Assembly (NCBI GenBank): GCA_913775265.1
Contig: CAJYJH010000024.1
Coordinates: 1-40,679, forward strand
DNA from: an uncultured Mucilaginibacter sp.
Lineage (GTDB): Bacteria; Bacteroidota; Bacteroidia; Sphingobacteriales; Sphingobacteriaceae
DNA length: 40,679 nucleotides
Direction of reading: 5' to 3'
The notes beneath the pieces are model-generated. The model was not told the DNA's origin. It searched no databases and saw only the letters and a list, made by a program, of their open reading frames with translations. The stretch's first letter is position 1. Each line of letters begins with the position of its first letter. Both the position numbers and the translations under genes were made by a program. Below are positions 34,954 to 40,679 of this stretch, in pieces.

Positions 34954-37900
34954 TTACAACTGCAACTCGAGACCCACAGTGAATTTTCTTGGAATTGGAT
35001 AGCCGGCGCCGTTATATTCACCGTAAGGGTTTACGGCTTCCGCATCAGGTAATCTTTTTGATTGCTGTAATAAATACACATTATCGGCAATGGCAAATAC
35101 TCTTAGTTTGTTAATTTTGAGTTTACGTAACACATTAGGTGCAAACGTATAACCCAGGTTAATGCTTTTTACACGGAAGTATCCACCCTTTTCCAGAAAG
35201 AAAGTTTGAGCACCGGTGTAATAGTAACGGTAAGATCCTAAATCGTATTTGGCATATTGCGCGTTATCGCCTGGATTTCTCCAGATGTTTATTTTGCTTA
35301 GGTCGGGGGTCGAAAAACTGGCAAATCTGCCTATTGCATCACCATCGGTTGAGTTAGAAAAACGATCCGACTCAAACAGGTTCAACACATCCCTGTCGAA
35401 AGTAAACGTACAAAAAACGCCTAAAGACCAGTTTTTGTAGGTAAAGTTATTGGTCCAGCCGCCGGTATATTTAGGATTAGGGTCTCCGATGGGTTTTTTG
35501 TCTGGGTTGATACCATCGTTAAAGATGTCGATGAAGCCATCGCCATCTAAGTCGGCCAGGTAAAATGAACCTGGTTGATAAGTTCCGTTGCTATTTTTGT
35601 ATAACTCGCCTGTATAAGGGTTTACCGGGATATCGCTCGTGTTCGAAAAAACGCCTCGGGTTTGGTACAGATAGAACGCATTAATAGGGCTGCCAATAGA
35701 CAATATGTGTGATTTGTCGAATCGGTCGCCGCTCATCACTAAATCCCGGCCACCGTTAGGAAGGCTCATGATCTGGTTCTTATTGTAAGAAACGTTCAGC
35801 CTGGTAAACCAGCGGAACTTGCCTTCGAACGGGTTAGCAGATACCGACAACTCCGCACCCGCATTACGCACACCAATGGAGTTGGTAAGAGCAAAGTCAT
35901 AACCAGTAGTAACCGGCAAACTTACGCTGAAAAGCTGTAGGGAAGATTCCTTGTTATATACATCAAATTGAAAAGCATACTTGCCGTTTCTAATTTCAAT
36001 ATCGGTACCAATGTTCCATTGCATTGAGCGCTCCCAGCTCAGGCCTTTTTGTGCTGCGCCGTTTACAAAATTTGGCGTTATAGCACTTATGCCATTGTAG
36101 GTATTTGCGCCCGGACTTGTAAGGTTGCCGTTACTATCTCTAATAGGGGTATTTCCTGTAAATGGTACGGAGTTAACGTTGTAAAGGTTATACTGCAGAT
36201 AGTTAGATTGAGGTAAGCTTCCGGAGGTACCTAAGCTGGCTCTAAGTTTTAGTAATGTAAAAGGGTTGTTAGTTTTATCCTTCATGAAGTTTTCTTCAGA
36301 GATCAACCAGCCTACTGATGCCGATGGGAAGAATCCCCACTTGCTGTTTTCTCCGAAGCGTGATGAACCATCAGTACGTGCGCTGGCAGAAACAAGATAC
36401 TTACCGGCATAGTCGTAGCTTAAACGACCGTAGTAGGAAAGCAAGCCATAAGCTTGATAGTCGGATGCTCCAGTATTTTTTGTTTGCTGAAAACCTTGCA
36501 CTACCTGTATATTATCAGAAGCACCGTTGTAACCAGAAGCCGATGTGTACTGATACTGGTTATACAATATATCCTGACCTGCAATTGCGCTTACATTATG
36601 CTTGCCAAACTGATTGTTATAGTTCAAGAAGTTTGATACTGATATATTGACGCCGTTATCTGCAAAGCTGTAAGACGAGTTACCTTGTCCGTTATTGAGC
36701 AAAGTAGCCCTGCTTAAATCTCGGCGTGAGGTGTTTAGGAGATATGAACTTTGTGAGTTCAGGGTTAGGTGTTTGCTAAAATTGTAAGATAGATTAAGGT
36801 TCATCGTGAGCTGGTTGCTTACGTTGCGGTCTAAATTGTTATCGTAACTGCCAAGGTAATACGCCTTTTTGTCTTCGTCCAAATTTAAGAGAGACGATGG
36901 CATATCGCCGGCGCCTAAGCTGATGGGGCTGCTGTTATCACCGTTACCGCGAGCGCGATCTGAGCGTGAAAATGCAAACAGCGGATTGATCATCAGCTTT
37001 TTGTTCAAAGCCCAACTGGTTAAATTTAAACGTGTTGAAAGGCGTTTAAACCCTGTGGCTTTGATTATACCATCCTCGTTATAATAGCCGCCGCTAAAGC
37101 GATACATGGTACCCTCAGAACTACCGCCACTTATACTCAAATCGCCGTTAGAGATTCTGCCGGTTCTGTAAAATAAGTCTTGCCAGTCGGTATTGCCGTT
37201 ATAAGCCGAGTTTAAGCTATCAGTTAAGATGTAAGGCAGTTGTGTCTTAGCAGCATAATCTAACTGTCTGTTCAGCACTTCCATTTTTTGCCTGCGTTCT
37301 GTAGCTCCCAAAGTAACATCACGCAATTGTGGCCTTTGAGTAATACCTGTGTAAGCATTAAAGAAAATGCGTGGCTCGCCACTTAACCCTTTTTTGGTAG
37401 TGATCAAAATTACACCGTTTGCAGCGCGCGAACCATATATAGCTGCGGCAGACGCATCTTTTAAAACATCAATGGACTCTATATCAACCGGGTTTATACC
37501 CGCCAGGTAGTTTGTGCCGGTGCCAGCCCCCGGGCCAACATACTCTTCATTAGGCTGCGGTACACCGTCAACCACATAAAGCGGCGAATTGACTACGTTA
37601 AAAACGTCATAGCCACGGCTAACTAAAGAATTACCGCGTACAGATACGGTTGGTGCTACACCAGGTTGGCCGCTGAAGTTCTGTACGTTAACACCAGATA
37701 CCCGTCCTTGTAAAAGTTGGTCAAAACTGGCCGCCGGTAAATCTGCAAGTTCCTTGGCTGATACACTGGAGATAGCTGCTGTTGTTTTCTTCCGGGTAAT
37801 TTTCTGATAACCGATGAGAACTACGTCCTTTAAGCCGGTTACATCATCCTGCAAAGTGAAGTTTAATACCGGCCGGCCTGTAACGGATAACGATTGGCTT

Positions 37901-38151
37901 CCAAAACCGATCATTGTAGCCGTAACAACCGCTTTGTCTGACGATACAGTGAGCGAGAACTTACCTTGTGCATTGGTAACCGTTCCGTTTTTAGTGCCTT
38001 TTTCCACGACAGAAACGCCGGGCAACGGCAAGTTGGTCTTGTCTACTACCGTACCTGAAATTTTAGATTGTGCCAGCGAAATCTTCGGAATACTTGCGAG
38101 CAGAATTAAAATAAATAGGGGATAGTAATAGTTAGTAAAGTTTAGCTTCAT
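34954..38151 (-). CDS. SusC-like TonB-dependent transporter (second SusCD pair)
   Basis: The 1065-residue product has a signal peptide ending SLAQS (about residue 28). A carboxypeptidase-regulatory-like domain follows (ISGTVVDKTNLPLPGVSVV), then the linker LKDVVLIGYQKITRKK, which departs from the more common VVVGYGTQ form. The plug contains SVRGNSLVSRGYD and IYGSRAANGVILITTKK. A large beta-barrel follows, with the SusC-type DLDGDGFIDIF loop near residue 870. It imports an unknown ligand across the outer membrane with TonB. No anti-sigma factor or other dedicated regulator gene adjoins it. The upstream region carries LytTR-like direct repeats. Confidence 0.95.
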   Translation of the reverse strand: MKLNFTNYYYPLFILILLASIPKISLAQSKISGTVVDKTNLPLPGVSVVEKGTKNGTVTNAQGKFSLTVSSDKAVVTATMIGFGSQSLSVTGRPVLNFTLQDDVTGLKDVVLIGYQKITRKKTTAAISSVSAKELADLPAASFDQLLQGRVSGVNVQNFSGQPGVAPTVSVRGNSLVSRGYDVFNVVNSPLYVVDGVPQPNEEYVGPGAGTGTNYLAGINPVDIESIDVLKDASAAAIYGSRAANGVILITTKKGLSGEPRIFFNAYTGITQRPQLRDVTLGATERRQKMEVLNRQLDYAAKTQLPYILTDSLNSAYNGNTDWQDLFYRTGRISNGDLSISGGSSEGTMYRFSGGYYNEDGIIKATGFKRLSTRLNLTSWALNKKLMINPLFAFSRSDRARGNGDNSSPISLGAGDMPSSLLNLDEDKKAYYLGSYDNNLDRNVSNQLTMNLNLSYNFSKHLTLNSQSSYLLNTSRRDLSRATLLNNGQGNSSYSFADNGVNISVSNFLNYNNQFGKHNVSAIAGQDILYNQYQYTSASGYNGASDNIQVVQGFQQTKNTGASDYQAYGLLSYYGRLSYDYAGKYLVSASARTDGSSRFGENSKWGFFPSASVGWLISEENFMKDKTNNPFTLLKLRASLGTSGSLPQSNYLQYNLYNVNSVPFTGNTPIRDSNGNLTSPGANTYNGISAITPNFVNGAAQKGLSWERSMQWNIGTDIEIRNGKYAFQFDVYNKESSLQLFSVSLPVTTGYDFALTNSIGVRNAGAELSVSANPFEGKFRWFTRLNVSYNKNQIMSLPNGGRDLVMSGDRFDKSHILSIGSPINAFYLYQTRGVFSNTSDIPVNPYTGELYKNSNGTYQPGSFYLADLDGDGFIDIFNDGINPDKKPIGDPNPKYTGGWTNNFTYKNWSLGVFCTFTFDRDVLNLFESDRFSNSTDGDAIGRFASFSTPDLSKINIWRNPGDNAQYAKYDLGSYRYYYTGAQTFFLEKGGYFRVKSINLGYTFAPNVLRKLKINKLRVFAIADNVYLLQQSKRLPDAEAVNPYGEYNGAGYPIPRKFTVGLELQL

Positions 38152-38212
38152 AAATTATTACATTTTGTTTGTAACAAGTTTATGATTCTTTGATGTTTAT
38201 TGTTAAGCCGAA

Positions 38213-38242
38213 ATTATCTCATATTAACTCTATATTAACGTA
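38213..38242 (-). promoter_or_regulatory. Phased LytTR-like direct repeats upstream of susC2
   Basis: On the minus strand the units TACGTTAAT (38242-38234), AGAGTTAAT (38231-38223) and TGAGATAAT (38221-38213) follow each other 10-11 bp apart. The first fits the recalled LytTR consensus [TA][AC][CA]GTTN[AG][TG] fully, the second at 8 of 9 positions, and the third less well. Classical LytTR sites are spaced two helical turns apart, and units one and three are 21 bp apart. The array is about 60-90 bp upstream of the susC2 ATG. Confidence 0.35.
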
Positions 38243-38586
38243 TTAAAGCTAAATAAGAGAAAGATTATAATCTAGAAAATGATAGTTTTTATAATTAATC
38301 ATGCTTTAGCAGCCCGCGTTTAAAATTTCTTAATGTTAATCTTAAAAATTCTATCGATTAGGCAGCAGTTAATTGTTTTAGCAGAAATTTTGGATCGAGA
38401 GTCGTATTAAATTCATTCCTAATACTTAAACACCGGAGATTTTATAACAATGCCACTGTGATTACAGTATCTTATCTTTAAGAAAACAATGCATTCCAGA
38501 CAATACAATAGCCTGATATAGTTCTCACTAAAAAGGTGTTTTACAATGTAAATCGTCTTGCACAAACGGTTCTTTTATATTTATAT

Positions 38587-38594
38587 TATTTTTG
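38587..38594 (+). promoter_or_regulatory. -7 box directly ahead of the VF530 start
   Basis: TATTTTTG matches TAnnTTTG and is separated from the ATG at 38601 by only six bases. Transcription would begin at or within a few bases of the start codon, so the mRNA is probably leaderless. No good -33 TTTG was found at the right distance. Confidence 0.5.
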
Positions 38595-38600
38595 CAGACG

Positions 38601-38822
38601 ATGCAACAGCAACCCAACAACCCGCTTCATGGTAAGACTTTAGAAACTATACTGAACGAACTGGTTGCTTTTTATGGTTGGGCTGAGTTGGGAGACCGTA
38701 TCCGGGTCAATTGCTTTAACGATAATCCGAGCATTAAATCGAGCCTTAAGTTTCTGCGCAAGACAGATTGGGCCAGAAAAAAGGTGGAAGACCTTTACGT
38801 TTCCACCTCGTTTAACAGTTAA
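38601..38822 (+). CDS. VF530 family DNA-binding protein
   Basis: The 73-residue product matches the small VF530 (DUF2132) family over its whole length. Visible features are [20 protein letters not shown], the [19 protein letters not shown] core and the [10 protein letters not shown] end. The family is a conserved helical protein with proposed DNA binding. Its cellular role is not established. I chose the ATG at 38601 over an in-frame TTG at 38592, because the TTG forms part of the -7 promoter box. The 3' end of the gene also encodes, on the opposite strand, the terminator of the convergent helicase-like gene. Confidence 0.92.
   Translation: MQQQPNNPLHGKTLETILNELVAFYGWAELGDRIRVNCFNDNPSIKSSLKFLRKTDWARKKVEDLYVSTSFNS
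38777..38808 (-). terminator. Intrinsic terminator of the helicase-like gene, inside VF530 coding sequence
   Basis: Read on the minus strand, AGGTGGAA (38808-38801) pairs with TTCCACCT (38789-38782) across an 11-base loop. An uninterrupted T-run follows (38782-38777 on the minus strand). It is 63-94 bases past the helicase stop. It overlaps the codons for the [10 protein letters not shown] segment of VF530. Confidence 0.7.
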
Positions 38823-38870
38823 AGAAATTGTGCAGGTAGTTGTATTGCAAGTGCTGCCGCCACACGTTCA

Positions 38871-40172
38871 TCAGTGTTTCTTTTTGTTGTTCATTTTTGC
38901 CTTTAACCCAGCTCTGTAATTATAAGTTTTGGCATTACTGGCCTTCTTTTCGTGAAAGGCGGGACCGGGCGCATTTTCGTCTATTTTTATCTTCGCCGCT
39001 TTCTTTTCGGCAATATCGGCTGGCGTACGTTCCTTTTCAATAATCAAATCTTCGGGCAATTCGCTTAGCGGGATTTTTTGACCGGTAACCTGCTCAATTT
39101 TTTTAACTGCGCTTAATTCAAGATCGGTAGCAAAAGTAAGAGCCATGGTTTCACTTTCTAAATCCGGCCAATGGTTAGCTATCCGGCTGATATATGTTTC
39201 TTTTTCAACCGGTAGCTCAAAGTGTATCAGGAAAGGGACGTGATCCAGGTCCAGTTGCTGTTCTGCCTCGTTAACTACAATTAATATGCGGGTTGCCGAA
39301 TTTTTAAACTCATCTACCGATGCAAATCCATCCATCTCAAAAAACCATGAGTTTAGTAAGGCTACGGTATTTTTACGGTCACGCAGACTCTTATAAAGTT
39401 TTTCGGCCGTTGGGCGGGTATTAACAAACAGCACCACTTTAGTAAACAGATCCTCATCCTGCATAAACAGGTTCAGTAAGTTTACTTTTGTGCCAAAATT
39501 AGGCAACAAGTATAGTATTTGCTGATGCAGATCGACTTGCGGTTCTGTAATTTCTTCTACCTCAATGGTGGCCGGTTGCCTCATAAAAGGCGTAATCATT
39601 CGGTTTAAACGGTCGTGCAGTACCTCGGTAAAAACCAGATGCTGGCATTTGGATATGCTGGAAGCTAATTCGGCAACAGGTAGCTGTAAGCCTTGTTTAA
39701 CTATTAGTTCGGCATCATCAATTACCAATAGTTCAATCTTGTTTACATCAAGTCCGAGTTTAAGGTAAATGGCTCGTGCCCGATCTGGCGTGGCCACTAC
39801 AATGTCGGCACCGTCTGCCATAGCATCCATCTGCGCCTCTATGCCCGGGGCAGCAAATAACGGAACGATGGCAAGCGTTTTATTTTTATTAAGCTGATCA
39901 ATTTTGGCAATCACCTCTTCCACTTTTTCTTTGTCGGGCACCAGTATCAAAACCTTGGGTACACCATCGAGCGTGTAGTTGAACTTATTGAGCGCAGCTA
40001 AAATATAAGTTGTAGTTTTACCACAGCCCTCGGGACCAACTGCTATTACGTCCTGACCACCGCCAATTCGTGCTAACGTTTTTTGCTGTATCTCTTTAGG
40101 AGCTGTAAATCCTGCTGCATTTAAGGACTGTATTAATCCTTTTTTGAGCTTCAATTTTTCTGACCACGCCAT
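38871..40172 (-). CDS. DEAD-box helicase-like protein with degenerate motifs
   Basis: The 433-residue protein has the two-RecA-domain layout of DEAD-box RNA helicases. A Q-motif-like F22-x-x-P-x-x-x-Q30 and a Walker A, GPEGCGKT (46-53), are intact. Motif Ib is TPDR (128-131), close to TPGR. Motif II is IDDAE (151-155) instead of DEAD. Motif III, usually SAT, is FTE near 181-183. Motif VI, usually HRIGRTGR, is SRIANHWP near 328-335, so the arginine fingers are lost. The C-terminal 80 residues are basic and charged, with a lysine-rich tail that could bind RNA. ATP binding looks possible, but coupled unwinding looks doubtful. A role as RNA-binding scaffold or weak ATPase is inferred. A TAAATTTG box lies 33 bp upstream of the start. 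Confidence 0.85.
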   Translation of the reverse strand: MAWSEKLKLKKGLIQSLNAAGFTAPKEIQQKTLARIGGGQDVIAVGPEGCGKTTTYILAALNKFNYTLDGVPKVLILVPDKEKVEEVIAKIDQLNKNKTLAIVPLFAAPGIEAQMDAMADGADIVVATPDRARAIYLKLGLDVNKIELLVIDDAELIVKQGLQLPVAELASSISKCQHLVFTEVLHDRLNRMITPFMRQPATIEVEEITEPQVDLHQQILYLLPNFGTKVNLLNLFMQDEDLFTKVVLFVNTRPTAEKLYKSLRDRKNTVALLNSWFFEMDGFASVDEFKNSATRILIVVNEAEQQLDLDHVPFLIHFELPVEKETYISRIANHWPDLESETMALTFATDLELSAVKKIEQVTGQKIPLSELPEDLIIEKERTPADIAEKKAAKIKIDENAPGPAFHEKKASNAKTYNYRAGLKAKMNNKKKH

Positions 40173-40204
40173 ATCTTATATTTTTATGAATCTTAAAGAC
40201 CTGG

Positions 40205-40212
40205 CAAATTTA
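40205..40212 (-). promoter_or_regulatory. Putative -7 box of the helicase-like gene
   Basis: The minus strand reads TAAATTTG here, a full TAnnTTTG match, giving a leader of roughly 25-30 bases before the ATG at 40172. No clear -33 TTTG lies 19-21 bases upstream. Confidence 0.45.
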
Positions 40213-40300
40213 TCCTTTTCGAAGCGCATTTCTCTTAAATGAGAAAAAGTAGATATTGAAGTCGGTTAAACTATATATTTAAATGCAAACCAATAAATTA

Positions 40301-40411
40301 TCATGTAGTAAGCACATTTTGATGAACGGCGGTAAAAGTCTGCTCATCAAACCCAGGGGCAACCTTCAGCGATTGAATAAAACCTTGGGGAAACAAAGTG
40401 TCATTAGCCAT
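40301..40411 (-). CDS. 36-codon reading frame behind a -7 box (small protein or 5' gene remnant)
   Basis: An ATG at 40411 on the minus strand opens 36 codons beginning MANDTLFPQGFIQSL and containing PGFDEQTFTAVH before a TGA at 40303-40301. Composition and codon use look coding. The N-terminal pattern of an FxxSL segment, PGFD and AVH faintly recalls the first residues of Bacteroidota NOL1/NOP2/Sun-type RNA methyltransferases, but this is an impression only. If so, the rest of the gene is missing, since no continuation was found downstream in any frame. It could instead be an intact small protein. The promoter box ends six bases before the ATG, as for VF530. Confidence 0.4.
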   Translation of the reverse strand: MANDTLFPQGFIQSLKVAPGFDEQTFTAVHQNVLTT

Positions 40412-40417
40412 AGTATG

Positions 40418-40450
40418 CAAAGGTAGTCTTCTTTAGAGGGATAAACGAAA
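40418..40450 (-). promoter_or_regulatory. Putative promoter of the 36-codon frame
   Basis: On the minus strand TACCTTTG (40425-40418) matches TAnnTTTG. A near -33 element, TTTC (40450-40447), lies 21 bp upstream. The box ends six bases before the ATG at 40411, implying a leaderless transcript. Confidence 0.5.
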
Positions 40451-40566
40451 TGGATTGGTTCGAGAAATATCAAACGAGAATAAGCACTGCCAACCTCCCC
40501 TCCATATTTTATCTCCCTGCCTATCAGCGCAAAGGCGCCTAAAAACAACATGACACTAAAAATGTT

Positions 40567-40597
40567 TTTGCAGGAACAAAAAGAAACTCTACTTTTG
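40567..40597 (+). promoter_or_regulatory. Strong outward Bacteroidota promoter
   Basis: TTTG (40567-40570) and TACTTTTG (40590-40597) are separated by exactly 19 bp, the ideal Bacteroidota arrangement. It points to the right edge and would drive the gene that starts at about 40662 or lies beyond the window. Confidence 0.65.
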
Positions 40598-40661
40598 CAC
40601 TCCCAATCGCAAGGAGGGGATTTAGGGTTGAAAGGAGAAAGGGTAGCTTGAAGGGGGAGAT

Positions 40662-40679
40662 ATGGTATCAAACCCGGAA
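40662..40679 (+). CDS. Possible 5' end of a gene cut by the right edge
   Basis: ATG at 40662 opens six codons (MVSNPE) to the window end. A purine-rich AAGGGGGAGA (40651-40660), unusually Shine-Dalgarno-like for this genome, lies directly upstream, and the strong promoter is 65 bp upstream. Too little is visible to name the protein. Confidence 0.3.

Larger units (their letters stand above)
38152..38600. other. Divergent intergenic region upstream of susC2 and the VF530 gene
   Basis: About 450 AT-rich bases separate the two divergent genes. No reading frame or RNA gene was recognised. They hold phased direct repeats at 38213-38242, a weak -7-like box on the minus strand (TAAACTTG) about 30 bp before susC2, and a perfect -7 box for VF530 at 38587-38594. 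Confidence 0.6.

Noticed and set aside
40366..40671. 101-codon minus-strand frame
   Set aside because: It is Cys/Pro-rich and has no family look. It overlaps the promoters and a more coding-like frame at 40301-40411.
1..40679. CRISPR arrays, insertion sequences, tRNA or rRNA genes
   Set aside because: Looked for in all intergenic regions. No regularly spaced repeats, transposase motifs or cloverleaf-like sequences were seen.

Overview
The window looks like chromosomal DNA of a Bacteroidota bacterium, most likely a Sphingobacteriaceae member of the Mucilaginibacter/Pedobacter type. The reasons are two SusC/SusD pairs, many short lipoprotein signals ending in S/G-C-K-K, UTRA-type GntR and LytS/LytTR regulators, a VF530-family protein, Bacteroidota-style -7 boxes (TAnnTTTG) and A-rich leaders without strong Shine-Dalgarno sequences. 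The genus is inferred from protein style only. No rRNA, tRNA, CRISPR array, transposase or phage gene was seen.

Region 1 (1-10314, + strand) is one compact operon cut by the left edge. It encodes an FG-GAP/VCBS-repeat protein, a GntP-type permease, a glycerate kinase, a phytanoyl-CoA-dioxygenase-like Fe(II)/2-oxoglutarate enzyme, a xylose-isomerase-like TIM-barrel protein, a Tat-exported GH106-type alpha-L-rhamnosidase and a GH28-like beta-helix enzyme. Several genes overlap by 4 bp. Two pectin-type hydrolases share a transcript with a small-acid uptake and phosphorylation module, and the substrate linking them is not evident. A gene-poor stretch follows (10315-11210) that holds a probable frameshifted remnant of a small membrane protein.

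Region 2 (11211-26500) is a coherent alpha-mannan utilisation locus. A divergent GntR/UTRA regulator faces a phosphomannose-isomerase-like protein with an extra N-terminal domain. SusC, SusD, a SusE-like lipoprotein, a surface GH76 endo-mannanase, a GH92 alpha-mannosidase, a second exported GH76 and a sugar-porter permease follow. The divergent intergenic region carries three near-identical 14-bp operator-like sites, one of them across a -7 promoter box. The likely flow is: surface GH76 cuts mannan, SusCD imports oligosaccharides, GH92 and GH76 release mannose in the periplasm, the permease imports it, and the isomerase feeds mannose-6-phosphate into glycolysis. No mannose kinase is obvious.

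Region 3 (26787-31345) has a BamA/TamA-like outer-membrane barrel on the minus strand and a divergent + strand operon of an exported alpha/beta hydrolase, a LytS-type sensor kinase and a LytTR response regulator, joined by 1- and 4-bp overlaps. Region 4 (31457-38151, minus strand) is a four-gene SusC, SusD, FAS1-lipoprotein and DUF5007-like lipoprotein operon with no enzyme. It shares a bidirectional terminator with the LytTR operon. Region 5 (38587-40679) has a VF530 gene, a convergent DEAD-box-like protein with degenerate helicase motifs whose terminator lies inside the VF530 coding sequence, a 36-codon reading frame directly behind a -7 box, and a strong outward promoter at the right edge.
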